Shown: positions 8,583-17,061 of the stretch, one piece after another
How positions within the stretch are numbered: the stretch's first letter is position 1
Layout of the letters: the number at the start of each line of letters is the position of its first letter
Assembly: GCF_024582835.1 (NCBI RefSeq)
Contig: NZ_CP102096.1
Span: 1,364,001-1,428,000, forward strand
Direction: 5' to 3'
DNA: 64,000 bases
Source: Vibrio japonicus
GTDB lineage: Bacteria; Pseudomonadota; Gammaproteobacteria; Enterobacterales; Vibrionaceae
Translations under genes and position numbers: made by a program
Notes under the pieces: model-generated
Told to the model about the DNA's origin: nothing
The model's database searches: none
The model's input: the letters and a program-made list of their open reading frames with translations, nothing else

Positions 8583-9332
8583 CTAAGATTCTGAAGATAC
8601 GCCAGCTAATTCCATCAGGGCGCTATGGTCAATAATTGTAATGTATTTACCTTTGACACTCAGGATCTCAGCTTTCTGAAAGCGGCCAAGAAGACGAGAA
8701 ATGGTTTCAACAGTAAGGCCTAAGTAGTTACCAATATCGCCACGAGTCATGGTCAATCGGAATTCACGAGGACTAAAGCCACGTTGAGAAATACGAGTAG
8801 AAAGGTTATACAAAAATGCTGCAAGGCGTTCTTCTGCGTTCTTTTTCGATAGCAGGAGGATCATCTCTTGATCGCCTTTGATTTCGTTACTCATCAAACG
8901 CATGATCTGCTGGCGAAGTTTTGGCATTCTACCTGATAAGTCATCGAGAGTTTCATAAGGAATCTCACAAACCATAGCGGTTTCCAATGCCTGAGCAAAA
9001 CTTGGGTGAGTATCTTCGGTAATGGCGTCAAAACCAACCAAATCTCCAGCGAGGTGGAAAGCAGTTATCTGCTCATCACCTTGTTCTGTGATGGTGTAAC
9101 TTTTTATCGTTCCAGAACGAATGGCATAAAGTGATTTAAGCTCATCACCCGCCTTGAAGAGCTCTTGCCCTTTCTGGATTGGCTTCTTGCGCTCAATAAT
9201 TTGATCGAGTTGATCTAATTCTGACTCGTTAAGAGTAAATGGAATACAAAGCTGACTGATACTACAGTCTTGGCAATGGATAGCACAGCCACCCGATTGG
9301 ATACGCTTTGTTGCAGGTTTTTCAGAAATCAT
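8583..9332 (-). CDS. fnr: anaerobic global regulator FNR
   Basis: The 249-aa protein is nearly colinear with E. coli FNR. The N-terminal cluster [16 protein letters not shown] supplies C20, C23 and C29, and C122 lies in MVCEIP; these ligate the oxygen-sensing [4Fe-4S] cluster. The cyclic-nucleotide-binding-like domain spans about 50-140 and the helix-turn-helix contains [14 protein letters not shown], with the E/S/R contacts for TTGAT half-sites. An excellent FNR box at 9349-9362 lies 17 bp upstream of the start codon, so the gene is probably autoregulated. It follows the cbb3 oxidase genes, which are typical FNR targets. Confidence 0.97.
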   Translation of the reverse strand: MISEKPATKRIQSGGCAIHCQDCSISQLCIPFTLNESELDQLDQIIERKKPIQKGQELFKAGDELKSLYAIRSGTIKSYTITEQGDEQITAFHLAGDLVGFDAITEDTHPSFAQALETAMVCEIPYETLDDLSGRMPKLRQQIMRLMSNEIKGDQEMILLLSKKNAEERLAAFLYNLSTRISQRGFSPREFRLTMTRGDIGNYLGLTVETISRLLGRFQKAEILSVKGKYITIIDHSALMELAGVSSES

Positions 9333-9348
9333 AACAACCTTTCACTAT

Positions 9349-9362
9349 TTGATATACATCAA
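9349..9362. promoter_or_regulatory. FNR box upstream of fnr
   Basis: TTGATATACATCAA matches the consensus TTGAT-N4-ATCAA at all ten fixed positions. Lying 17 bp before the fnr ATG, it probably overlaps the promoter or transcription start, which would give negative autoregulation. Confidence 0.85.
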
Positions 9363-9392
9363 TATTTTAGCACCCCTTAGACTTAAAGGGTA

Positions 9393-9420
9393 GTGCAAAA
9401 AAAAGGGCACAAAAGCACCC
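9393..9420 (-). terminator. probable terminator after the TauE/SafE-like gene
   Basis: On the minus strand GGGTGC and GTGCCC pair (two G-U) around TTTT, then a run of eight T. It begins at the TAG stop of the upstream gene. Confidence 0.6.
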
Positions 9421-10094
9421 TAATAAGTTATTGATAAGATGGAAATTGCGCCATAACCGGTATACAGGCCATAAAGCAATAAAGCGGTCGCTGCTACATG
9501 ACGAAACATCGTATTGTTTTGGAGCTTATATAAAGAGCCAGCGGAGTGGCCTACGAGTAACATGGCAGGTAAGGTGCCAAGCCCAAACGCTAACATGACT
9601 GAAGCACCGTTTAACGCATTGCCCGACACGGCAGACCAAGTGAGCGTTGAATAAACAAGGCCGCACGGTAACCAGCCCCAAATGAATCCAAAAGGAATAG
9701 CATAAACAGGGCGTCTTAATGGTAGGAGTGAACGGCCTGCAGGTGAAATACCTCGCCAGATGACTTGCCCCAGCTTTTCTATATAAAGCAGCCCATGCCA
9801 CCAACGACCGATATAACAGGCTAGCAGAATCATAAACACAGCAGCGGTAATTCTTAGCCAAACTAAAACATTATTAAGCTGGCTTACTTCTGAAATAGAA
9901 GATACAGCACCACCGACCATACCACCTATGAGAGCATAACTTGATAGACGACCTAAGTTATAGAATAAAGGAGTCAGTTTGGATGGATTGGCTTGTCCCA
10001 TGGTCAGCATTGAGGCAATACCACCGCACATTCCCATGCAGTGGCCTGCACCCACAAGGCCAATAAAAAACGCGCCAATCCAGTCTGGTGTCAT
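9420..10094 (-). CDS. TauE/SafE-like membrane protein of the cco cluster
   Basis: A 224-aa integral membrane protein with about six hydrophobic segments. The N-terminus MTPDWIGAFFIGLVGAGHCMGMCGG contains the H-C-M-G-M-C-G-G motif of the sulfite-exporter/heavy-metal-transport family that accompanies ccoS in many proteobacteria. The paired cysteines suggest metal or redox handling, perhaps copper or sulfur traffic for cbb3 oxidase assembly. That role is inferred from context. The ATG overlaps the ccoS stop (10091-10093), indicating translational coupling. A terminator follows directly, making this the last gene of the cco assembly unit. Confidence 0.75.
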   Translation of the reverse strand: MTPDWIGAFFIGLVGAGHCMGMCGGIASMLTMGQANPSKLTPLFYNLGRLSSYALIGGMVGGAVSSISEVSQLNNVLVWLRITAAVFMILLACYIGRWWHGLLYIEKLGQVIWRGISPAGRSLLPLRRPVYAIPFGFIWGWLPCGLVYSTLTWSAVSGNALNGASVMLAFGLGTLPAMLLVGHSAGSLYKLQNNTMFRHVAATALLLYGLYTGYGAISILSITY

Positions 10095-10255
10095 TTTTTA
10101 TCTTTCTCTTTTTGCTCGTCTTCATCGAACAAAATGTTGTGGCCTTGTCGTTCTAAGTCTTCGAATTGTTCACTTTTTACCGCCCAGAGGAAAATGGCAG
10201 CCGCGACGCAAACAAGCACGATCGCAATAGGGATGAGAATATACAAACTTTCCAT
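10091..10255 (-). CDS. ccoS: cbb3 oxidase assembly protein CcoS
   Basis: A 54-aa single-pass membrane protein. MESLYILIPIAIVLVCVAAA continues as IFLWAVKSEQFEDLE, which is the CcoS pattern: one N-terminal helix, then F-W-A-V-x-S-x-Q-F-D/E-D-L-E and a short acidic tail. CcoS is needed to insert cofactors into CcoN. The start ATG directly abuts the ccoI stop codon (10256-10258), and the stop overlaps the next gene by 3 bp, so all three are coupled. Confidence 0.9.
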   Translation of the reverse strand: MESLYILIPIAIVLVCVAAAIFLWAVKSEQFEDLERQGHNILFDEDEQKEKDKK

Positions 10256-12628
10256 CTATTTACCTTGTTCCTTAAGCAAACGAAGAGAGTTAGATACTAC
10301 AATAATCGAGCTTGCAGACATACCCACAACAGCAAAATAAGGGGCGACTAACCCAGCAACAGCAAGTGGAAGAATGAAAACATTGTACCCCAAAGACCAA
10401 GCTAGGTTTTCACGGATAATCTTACGCGTTTGTAGGGCAAGTTTTCTTGCATCCAAAATACGTTCTAAGTGATCACCCAAGAGCACCATGTCTGCGGATG
10501 CTTTAGCAACATCGGCGCCACCACCCATCGCTATTGATAAATGAGCGCCGGCTAATGTTGGGGCATCGTTGATGCCGTCACCAATCATCATAGTGACATC
10601 GCTGATATCGACATTCTTTAAGTAGTTCAGTTTATCTTGCGGCTTAGCTGCTGCTACGACCTTGTCGATACCAATTTCAGAAGCAACACTATCGGCGTTC
10701 ATCTGAGAATCACCAGTAAGTAGAGTGACTTTGATGCCTTCTTGCTTAAATCGCTCAATAAACGATTTTGCTTCTTTTCGGATAGGATCTTGATACTTGA
10801 AGGTTGCGATATGGACATCGTCGATTGACAAGTAGACTGAATTAGGTTCAGCAGTGGCACCTTTGCCTAAAACAAACGAAGAACTGCCAATTTTGGCAAC
10901 TTTACCTTCATACACACCTTGAATGCCCGAGCCAATGATATTTTCAACATCATTCACCGACACCTGTTGGTCTGAGTACGTTTTAAATGCTCGTGCAATT
11001 GGGTGGTTGGCGTGAGATTCCAATGCAGCGGCAATAGCAAGGCTCTTCTCTTCTGAGTAGATAGATGGTGTAGCTACGTTACTAATAACGATGTCACCGT
11101 GTGTCAGTGTGCCTGTCTTATCAATGATAAGGTGGTTAACTTTACACAAGGTTTCAAACACATGACTTTTTCGCAGCAAAATACCGTAGTTGCCCATACG
11201 AGATGTCGCACAAGTGAGCGCCGTAGGTGTTGCCAGAGACAGTGCACAAGGGCAAGTCGCGACCAAAACGGAAAGCATAATCCAAAACGCGTCATCAGGG
11301 CGAGTCTGATGCCAGAAGAACCAAGTCCCAGCCGAAATCACAAGAATAATGGCTACGAAGTAGCGCGCTACAACATCCGCAATTTCTGCAATTTTAGGTT
11401 TGGATAGCTGAGCTTCATCTTGAAGGCGAACAATGTTAGAAATCATCGAATCCGCTTTAGACGAGGTAACTTCAAGCTCGAAGGACTCTTCTCCATTCAA
11501 TGTCCCAGCATAAACGTGGTCATCAATCGTTTTCACTACTGGAACAGATTCGCCAGTCAACATGGACTCATCGATGTGTACACGCCCAGAGATGATTTTG
11601 CCATCTGCGGGAATATGTTCACCGGGTAACACTCGGATCTGATCGCCCAGTGTAAGAGTCTTCACTGGCACTTGTTCGCCATCTAGCTTTGTAGCAATGG
11701 CGGGAATGAGTTTCAGTAGGTTACCACTCGCCGCCGCCGCTTTTCTTCTTGCACGCATTTCCAAGAAACGTCCAACCAATAAGAAGAAAGCAAACATGGA
11801 AATCGATTCAAAGAAAACTTCGCCTTGTTCCGTCACCGTGGCGACCAAACTGGCAAAGTAGGCAAAGATCATCGCAAGTGATACGGGCACATCCATTCCC
11901 AGCGTTCGGCTGCGAAGACTGCGCCAAGCGTTAATATAGAATGGCAGAGCAGAGTAGAGCATGACTGGTGTGGCAAAAATCAAACTCACCCAGCGGAAGT
12001 AGTTTTTGAATTCAGGTTCGAGATCGCCAAATACCTCCAGATACAGCGCCACAGCCAACATCATCACCTGCATGGTCGCTAGTCCAGCGATGCCTAAACG
12101 ATAAAGATACTGCTTCATCTGCTGATGATAAGACGCCTCTTGCTTATCAGCTTCAAAAGGGGCTGCGGTGTAACCGAGTTGGTGGATAGACGAGAGTAGC
12201 TCGCTTAGCCTTGTTTTACTTTTATCCCAAGCGAGAATGGCTCGGTTTGTTGTCGTGTTAACACGAATCGATAACACCCCCGGCTTCTGGGAAACTTGTT
12301 TTTCAATCAGCCAGGCACAAGCGGCACAAGATACACCATCTAGTGACAATGTCACTTCCGAGCGTTCATCTGAGTTTCTTACGAACTCTGACTGAACTTC
12401 TTCATTGTCATAGTGGATTAACGCCTGAAGCTGCTCAGGAACCAGATCGGCTTTTTCTGCCGGCGCAGTCCGGTATTGGTAATAGGAGACAAGACCACTA
12501 TCTACAATAGTTTGTGCCACCGTTTCACACCCGGGACAACACATGCCCCGAACTTCACCAAGGATTTCAACTTTAAAATCCGTGTTGACTGGTACTTCTT
12601 CACCGCAGTGATAACACGACTTACACAT
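10256..12628 (-). CDS. ccoI: copper-exporting P1B-type ATPase CcoI (FixI)
   Basis: This 790-aa inner-membrane pump supplies copper for cbb3 oxidase maturation. Visible elements in order: an N-terminal cysteine-rich segment (CKSCYHCG, then CCPGC), a heavy-metal-associated domain with GVSCAACAW (C101, C104), eight hydrophobic helices, the TGES phosphatase motif (MLTGESVP), the transmembrane CPC motif (ATCPCALSLATP), the phosphorylation site DKTGTLTH and the hinge GDGINDAP. Length is normal for FixI/CcoI. It lies between ccoH and ccoS, 9 bp after ccoH. An exact matS site (12343-12355) is embedded in the coding sequence. Confidence 0.95.
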   Translation of the reverse strand: MCKSCYHCGEEVPVNTDFKVEILGEVRGMCCPGCETVAQTIVDSGLVSYYQYRTAPAEKADLVPEQLQALIHYDNEEVQSEFVRNSDERSEVTLSLDGVSCAACAWLIEKQVSQKPGVLSIRVNTTTNRAILAWDKSKTRLSELLSSIHQLGYTAAPFEADKQEASYHQQMKQYLYRLGIAGLATMQVMMLAVALYLEVFGDLEPEFKNYFRWVSLIFATPVMLYSALPFYINAWRSLRSRTLGMDVPVSLAMIFAYFASLVATVTEQGEVFFESISMFAFFLLVGRFLEMRARRKAAAASGNLLKLIPAIATKLDGEQVPVKTLTLGDQIRVLPGEHIPADGKIISGRVHIDESMLTGESVPVVKTIDDHVYAGTLNGEESFELEVTSSKADSMISNIVRLQDEAQLSKPKIAEIADVVARYFVAIILVISAGTWFFWHQTRPDDAFWIMLSVLVATCPCALSLATPTALTCATSRMGNYGILLRKSHVFETLCKVNHLIIDKTGTLTHGDIVISNVATPSIYSEEKSLAIAAALESHANHPIARAFKTYSDQQVSVNDVENIIGSGIQGVYEGKVAKIGSSSFVLGKGATAEPNSVYLSIDDVHIATFKYQDPIRKEAKSFIERFKQEGIKVTLLTGDSQMNADSVASEIGIDKVVAAAKPQDKLNYLKNVDISDVTMMIGDGINDAPTLAGAHLSIAMGGGADVAKASADMVLLGDHLERILDARKLALQTRKIIRENLAWSLGYNVFILPLAVAGLVAPYFAVVGMSASSIIVVSNSLRLLKEQGK
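12343..12355. other. matS site (MatP binding)
   Basis: GTGACAATGTCAC fits GTGACRNYGTCAC exactly. It lies inside ccoI and is one of four exact sites in the window. Confidence 0.85.
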
Positions 12629-12637
12629 AGCTTACGA

Positions 12638-13117
12638 TTAATTTGATAGTTGAACAGGAGAAGATGAAGGGAAGGTAACTCGTCCCTGAACTAGCCATTT
12701 TTTATCATGAGGTGTCAGTTCAATAAACCAAGGTCCTTGTAGTTCATGATCCAGTGTTAAACGGTAGGTACCTTTAGCGTCGGATGTAATCAATTTAGAA
12801 AAATCACGGTCTGGAAGAGTACGGTGCGCAAACATTGCAGTAATGGCTGGGTAGTGCTCCAACTGACCTTTATTGAACTCAATAACGATACTGTTACCGT
12901 CAGAAGAAACCGCAGCACTCAGATTTAATTCTTTCGCAACGTTGATTTTTGTGATGTCGACGTTGATGCCTTTGCCTTTTTTATAGTAATCCTCAGTAAC
13001 AAGTGACACTGAATTCTGAGAGAAAATCACGACAGTGATAACGGTCCATACAACGACAGTCAGTGGTAGGATAATTAGAAACCACGGCCAAAACTGCTTA
13101 TACCAAGGCTTTACCAT
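12638..13117 (-). CDS. ccoH: cbb3 oxidase assembly protein CcoH (FixH family)
   Basis: A 159-aa protein with one N-terminal membrane helix (FWPWFLIILPLTVVVWTVIT) and a periplasmic beta domain, the FixH arrangement. The phrase SLVTEDYYKKGKGIN just after the helix is a family hallmark. CcoH stabilises and associates with the cbb3 complex during assembly. It starts 87 bp after the ccoP stop, past a hairpin at 13172-13194, and is closely followed by ccoI. Partial termination at that hairpin could lower assembly-gene expression relative to the structural genes. Confidence 0.9.
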   Translation of the reverse strand: MVKPWYKQFWPWFLIILPLTVVVWTVITVVIFSQNSVSLVTEDYYKKGKGINVDITKINVAKELNLSAAVSSDGNSIVIEFNKGQLEHYPAITAMFAHRTLPDRDFSKLITSDAKGTYRLTLDHELQGPWFIELTPHDKKWLVQGRVTFPSSSPVQLSN

Positions 13118-13171
13118 AAAAAAGTTCTCAATTTGTAAGATGAAAAATAGGGCTTTAACTGTAAAGGAAAG

Positions 13172-13194
13172 ACAGCCCCTTAAAAAGGGGCTGT
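13172..13194 (-). terminator. strong hairpin between ccoP and ccoH
   Basis: ACAGCCCCTT and AAGGGGCTGT form a 10-bp perfect stem around AAA, 10 bp after the ccoP stop. On the minus strand it is followed by CTTTCCTTT, a weak T-tract, so it probably terminates partially. Confidence 0.65.
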
Positions 13195-13204
13195 TATTGA
13201 AAAG

Positions 13205-14185
13205 TTACTTATTATCAGAGTTACTTAAACTCCAAACGTAAGCTGCAACAAGCTGAACTTTGTCTTCACCTAGAATATCTTTCCAAGCTGGCATTACGCC
13301 TGAACGACCGTTCATTACTGTTTCAGTTACTTCTGCGCGCGAGCTGCCGAACAACCAGTCTTGGTCAGTTAGGTCAGGTGCACCCACAGCTGGGTTACCT
13401 TTACCGTCTGTACCATGACAAGCTGCACACACAACAAAGCGAGCTTTACCTGCATCAGCTTCACGTGCATTTACACTACGACCAGAAAGGCTAAGTGTGT
13501 AGCTAACCACTTCTTTCACGCCTTGTTCGCCCAGAGCATCTTTCCAAGATGGCATCTGACCGATACGGCCGTGCATAACAGTAGTTACGATTGCTGCAGG
13601 TTCACCGCCGTATAGCCATGCATCGTCAGTCAGGTTAGGGAAGCCTTTCTGACCACGAGCATCCGAACCGTGACACTGTGAACAGTTTTGTAGGAACAAA
13701 CGTTGACCTACTTTTACTGCTTCAGAGTCTGCCGCGATCTCAGGGATCGGACGAAGTTCGCTTGAACCGTTTACGTAAGCAAGGCTCTTAAAGGCTTCAC
13801 CAAAGTAAGCGTCAGCATCATCTAGCTCTTTTGCGAACTGGTTAAGTTCTTTATTGCTTTGAGCCTTTGCAATCGATGCTTTTGACTCTTCTAAAGTCGT
13901 GACCGTTTGATCTGAACTCGACCAACCTAACACACCTTTAAAGTTGCCCAAACCTGGGTACAGAGTCAAATAAACCGCTGCGAAAACAAACGTACTAACG
14001 AAAAGGTAAGTCCACCATTTAGGAAGCGGGTTGTTCAACTCACGAATACCATCGTATTCGTGGCCCATATCTGCACTTTCTTCAACGCCTGTTTTATCTT
14101 TAAGGCACCAAACGAGCAGCGCTGCACAGCCGACAAGAGTACCGACTGTAATGATGATTATCCAAAGACTCCAAAATGTAGTCAT
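13205..14185 (-). CDS. ccoP: cbb3-type cytochrome c oxidase subunit III, dihaem CcoP
   Basis: The 326-aa subunit passes electrons from soluble cytochrome c to CcoO/CcoN. It has two N-terminal membrane helices (about 4-28 and 57-77) and two c-type haem sites, CSQCH (168-172) and CAACH (253-257), each followed by the methionine-containing ligand loops GQMPSW and GVMPAW. Length is normal. The ATG overlaps the ccoQ stop by 3 bp. Expression is expected to rise at low oxygen with the rest of ccoNOQP. Confidence 0.96.
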   Translation of the reverse strand: MTTFWSLWIIIITVGTLVGCAALLVWCLKDKTGVEESADMGHEYDGIRELNNPLPKWWTYLFVSTFVFAAVYLTLYPGLGNFKGVLGWSSSDQTVTTLEESKASIAKAQSNKELNQFAKELDDADAYFGEAFKSLAYVNGSSELRPIPEIAADSEAVKVGQRLFLQNCSQCHGSDARGQKGFPNLTDDAWLYGGEPAAIVTTVMHGRIGQMPSWKDALGEQGVKEVVSYTLSLSGRSVNAREADAGKARFVVCAACHGTDGKGNPAVGAPDLTDQDWLFGSSRAEVTETVMNGRSGVMPAWKDILGEDKVQLVAAYVWSLSNSDNK

Positions 14186-14358
14186 TGCTTAGTCACTCCT
14201 TGTTCTTTTTTGGGCGTATTTTCCTCATCAGCAAAAACAAGGTTTGCAGCTTCGTCAAAGCGAGATTTGCGACTCTTGCCGTAAGCCCACCACACTACAC
14301 CCAGAAAGCTAACGAACAGAACTATGGTCCAAATACTGTGAATAGTACCGATATCCAT
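14182..14358 (-). CDS. ccoQ: cbb3 oxidase small subunit CcoQ
   Basis: A 58-aa single-helix protein beginning MDIGTIHSIWTIVLFVSFLG and ending in a charged cytoplasmic tail (DEENTPKKEQ). VVWWAYGKSRKSRF after the helix is typical of CcoQ/FixQ, which stabilises the complex. It sits between ccoO and ccoP, 16 bp after the ccoO stop, and overlaps the ccoP start. Confidence 0.92.
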   Translation of the reverse strand: MDIGTIHSIWTIVLFVSFLGVVWWAYGKSRKSRFDEAANLVFADEENTPKKEQGVTKQ

Positions 14359-14374
14359 AATTTCACCCCTTTAA

Positions 14375-14995
14375 TTACTTCATTGCGTGACCAAGAGACT
14401 GAAGGTAAGCAATGATGGCATCCATCTCTGTTTTACCTTCTACATCTTTAGACGCGTTTGCGATTTGCTCATCAGTGTATGGAACACCAAACTGATCACG
14501 GAAAACACGCAGTTTCTTCTCTGTGTGCTTGCCGTCTAGAACGTTGTCAGCCAGCCATGGGAAACCAGGCATGTTTGACTCAGGAACTAGTTCGCGAGGA
14601 TCCATTAGGTGAACACGGTGCCACTCGTCAGAGTAACGTCCACCAACGCGTGCTAGGTCAGGACCTGTACGCTTAGAACCCCATAGGAATGGGTGCTCGT
14701 ATACACTTTCACCAGCAACAGAGTAGTGACCGTATCGTTCCGTTTCAGAACGGAATGGACGAATCATCTGGCTGTGACACACGTTACAACCTTCACGGGT
14801 GTAGATATCACGACCTTCCATTTCAAGCGCAGTGTAAGGGCGCAAGTTTTCAACTGCTTCAGTCGTTTGCTTTTGGAAAATCAACGGAGTGATCTCTACC
14901 AAAGCACCTAAACTGATTGCAAAAACAATTAGAATCGCTAGCAAACCGACATTGCGTTCAACAATTTCGTGGCGATTGTTAGAATTAGAACTCAT
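14375..14995 (-). CDS. ccoO: cbb3-type cytochrome c oxidase subunit II, monohaem CcoO
   Basis: A 206-aa membrane-anchored monohaem cytochrome. An N-terminal helix ([19 protein letters not shown]) is followed by the haem c site [10 protein letters not shown] (C70-H74) and the family segment [16 protein letters not shown]. The distal methionine is probably in [10 protein letters not shown]. It lies between ccoN (13 bp upstream) and ccoQ. Length matches FixO/CcoO. Confidence 0.96.
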   Translation of the reverse strand: MSSNSNNRHEIVERNVGLLAILIVFAISLGALVEITPLIFQKQTTEAVENLRPYTALEMEGRDIYTREGCNVCHSQMIRPFRSETERYGHYSVAGESVYEHPFLWGSKRTGPDLARVGGRYSDEWHRVHLMDPRELVPESNMPGFPWLADNVLDGKHTEKKLRVFRDQFGVPYTDEQIANASKDVEGKTEMDAIIAYLQSLGHAMK

Positions 14996-15008
14996 TCTTT
15001 AAATCTCC

Positions 15009-16436
15009 TTATGCCGGCTGCTGAATTGCTTTAAGACTAGCTTTTGGCGCAGTTACAGTCTTGTACGTGTTGTATGCCATTAGGAACATACCACTTAGGA
15101 AGATGAAACCACCTAGGAAACGTACAAAGTAGAATGGGTAAGACGCTTCAACAGACTCTACGAAGCTGTAAGTCAGAGTACCGTCTGAGTTAACCGCACG
15201 CCACATTAGACCTTGCATTACACCAGAGATCCACATCGCTACGATGTAAAGAACTGTACCGATGGTCGCTAGCCAGAAGTGTACATTGACTAGGCCAACA
15301 GAGAACATACGCTCTTGACCAAATAGACGTGGGATTAAGTGGTATACCGAACCGATAGATACCATTGCAACCCAACCTAACGCGCCTGAGTGTACGTGAC
15401 CAACTGTCCAGTCTGTGTAGTGAGACAGCGCGTTTACTGTCTTAATAGACATCATTGGGCCTTCAAACGTAGACATACCGTAGAACGATAGTGATACGAT
15501 TAGGAAACGAAGGATAGGGTCATAACGAAGTTTATGCCACGCACCTGATAGCGTCATGATACCGTTGATCATACCACCCCAAGAAGGAGCGAATAGAACA
15601 AGAGACATAACCATACCGATCGACTGCGTCCAATCTGGAAGTGCAGTATAGTGTAGGTGGTGAGGACCTGCCCAGATGTATAGAGAGATAAGAGCCCAGA
15701 AGTGAACGATAGACAGACGGTAAGAATAAACAGGACGTTCAGCTTGCTTAGGAACGAAGTAGTACATCATACCTAGGAAACCAGCCGTCAGTAGGAAACC
15801 TACTGCGTTGTGTCCGTACCACCACTGTACCATCGCATCCACTGCACCTGCATAAATCGAGTACGATTTACCCATTGAAACAGGAATTGCCATGCTGTTT
15901 ACGATATGAAGAACCGCAACAGTAATGATAAAGGCACCGAAGAACCAGTTTGCTACGTAGATGTGAGACGTCTTACGCTTAACAAGCGTTCCGAAGAACA
16001 CAATCGCATAAGAAACCCAAACAACCGCAATAGCAATATCGATTGGCCATTCAAGTTCAGCGTATTCTTTACCAGAGGTATAACCCAAAGGTAACGTAAT
16101 CGCTGCGGCTAGGATAATTGCTTGCCAGCCCCAAAAGGTGAAGGCGACAAGAGGGCCACCAAATAGACGAGTTTGACAGGTACGCTGCACAACGTAGTAA
16201 GACGTTGCGAACAGAGCACTTGTACCAAACGCAAAAATAACCGCATTAGTATGCAGAGGACGTAAGCGACTATACGTCAACCACGGCGTATCAAAGTTTA
16301 GCTGTGGCCAAACTAATTGAGCGGCAATCAAAACACCAACAGCCATACCGACAATACCCCAAAGAATGGTCACTAGGGTAAATTGACGAACGACCGTATA
16401 GTTGTAGTTTTGTTCAAGCTGCTTTTCTTGGCTCAT
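15009..16436 (-). CDS. ccoN: cbb3-type cytochrome c oxidase catalytic subunit CcoN
   Basis: The 475-aa subunit is the haem-copper catalytic core with about twelve membrane helices and the conserved histidines ([52 protein letters not shown]). It reduces oxygen to water and pumps protons. The start is taken at 16436 (MSQEKQ) because GGAAG lies at better spacing than for the in-frame ATG at 16442. The upstream region (16443-16694) is shared with a divergent gene. It contains a 14-bp palindrome at 16480-16493 but no convincing FNR box; only a TTGAT half-site (minus strand, near 16605-16609) was found. Confidence 0.96.
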   Translation of the reverse strand: MSQEKQLEQNYNYTVVRQFTLVTILWGIVGMAVGVLIAAQLVWPQLNFDTPWLTYSRLRPLHTNAVIFAFGTSALFATSYYVVQRTCQTRLFGGPLVAFTFWGWQAIILAAAITLPLGYTSGKEYAELEWPIDIAIAVVWVSYAIVFFGTLVKRKTSHIYVANWFFGAFIITVAVLHIVNSMAIPVSMGKSYSIYAGAVDAMVQWWYGHNAVGFLLTAGFLGMMYYFVPKQAERPVYSYRLSIVHFWALISLYIWAGPHHLHYTALPDWTQSIGMVMSLVLFAPSWGGMINGIMTLSGAWHKLRYDPILRFLIVSLSFYGMSTFEGPMMSIKTVNALSHYTDWTVGHVHSGALGWVAMVSIGSVYHLIPRLFGQERMFSVGLVNVHFWLATIGTVLYIVAMWISGVMQGLMWRAVNSDGTLTYSFVESVEASYPFYFVRFLGGFIFLSGMFLMAYNTYKTVTAPKASLKAIQQPA

Positions 16437-16479
16437 TTGCATGCTTCCAATTTCTAATTAACTACACTTTACTTCCAAC

Positions 16480-16493
16480 ACGACACATGTCGT
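16480..16493. promoter_or_regulatory. palindrome upstream of ccoN, candidate operator
   Basis: ACGACA-CA-TGTCGT is a perfect 6-bp inverted repeat with a 2-base spacer, about 44 bp upstream of the ccoN start in the divergent ccoN/vpsV-cluster promoter region. The binding protein is unknown. Confidence 0.35.
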
Positions 16494-16694
16494 AATGCCA
16501 CCCAAAACCTAAAGAAAATAAAATCGAATTCAGTCGGTTAAATAGTCTTGTCGGTTTTTAAAAAAAGTGGCATTTTCAGCCGCCAACTATACTGCATTTA
16601 ACAAATCAATGACAGAGTAGTAACCTTACACTTGTTCAGGTTTTGACCTTTTATTTTAAAACTTTGAAGTTTGTTACACGGAGAAACACAACCA

Positions 16695-17057
16695 ATGGCA
16701 GCTCAGAAACTCACTCGGGGTCGTTTTGTTCAAATAATCATCATGTTAACCCTACTTTTAGCAGCGTTTTTCTGGAGGACGGTTAATCACGATTTTGCTG
16801 AAAATATCAGCTGTCGCTTAGGAAATGAATGTGTTTTTCATATAGAAAAGTCTCAATTTATAGCGTCTTTAAGCGAAGGGTCGATTTCCATTATTTCAGA
16901 AGACGACTCATGGGAAATAGATGCTTTATCTAGTCATTCATCAATAGAAAGAAATGGGCATTCTTGGATCATTTATTTTCCAGAAACTCAAAAAGAAATG
17001 ATGGTTAAGTTTACTTCAAATGCAGGCGAGTCAAAAACATTCAACTTTAGTAAGTAA
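16695..17057 (+). CDS. small membrane-anchored protein of unknown function (vpsVS cluster)
   Basis: A 120-aa protein with a basic N-terminus, one membrane helix (FVQIIIMLTLLLAAFFWRTV) and a probably periplasmic beta-rich domain with a cysteine pair (ISCRLGNECVF). The ATG at 16695 with an upstream GGAGA is preferred over a TTG at 16671. It stops 4 bp before the FIST-domain gene, so the three genes look like one operon. A gene occupies the same place between the cbb3 genes and vpsV in V. cholerae, as I recall. No family recognised. It could be an accessory to the signalling pair or to the oxidase. Confidence 0.7.
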   Translation: MAAQKLTRGRFVQIIIMLTLLLAAFFWRTVNHDFAENISCRLGNECVFHIEKSQFIASLSEGSISIISEDDSWEIDALSSHSSIERNGHSWIIYFPETQKEMMVKFTSNAGESKTFNFSK

Positions 17058-17061
17058 ATAG

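Noticed and set aside
16605..16609. TTGAT (minus strand) as an FNR site for ccoN
   Set aside because: Only one half matches; the partner half TAAAT has one of five consensus bases, so it is not called as an FNR box.
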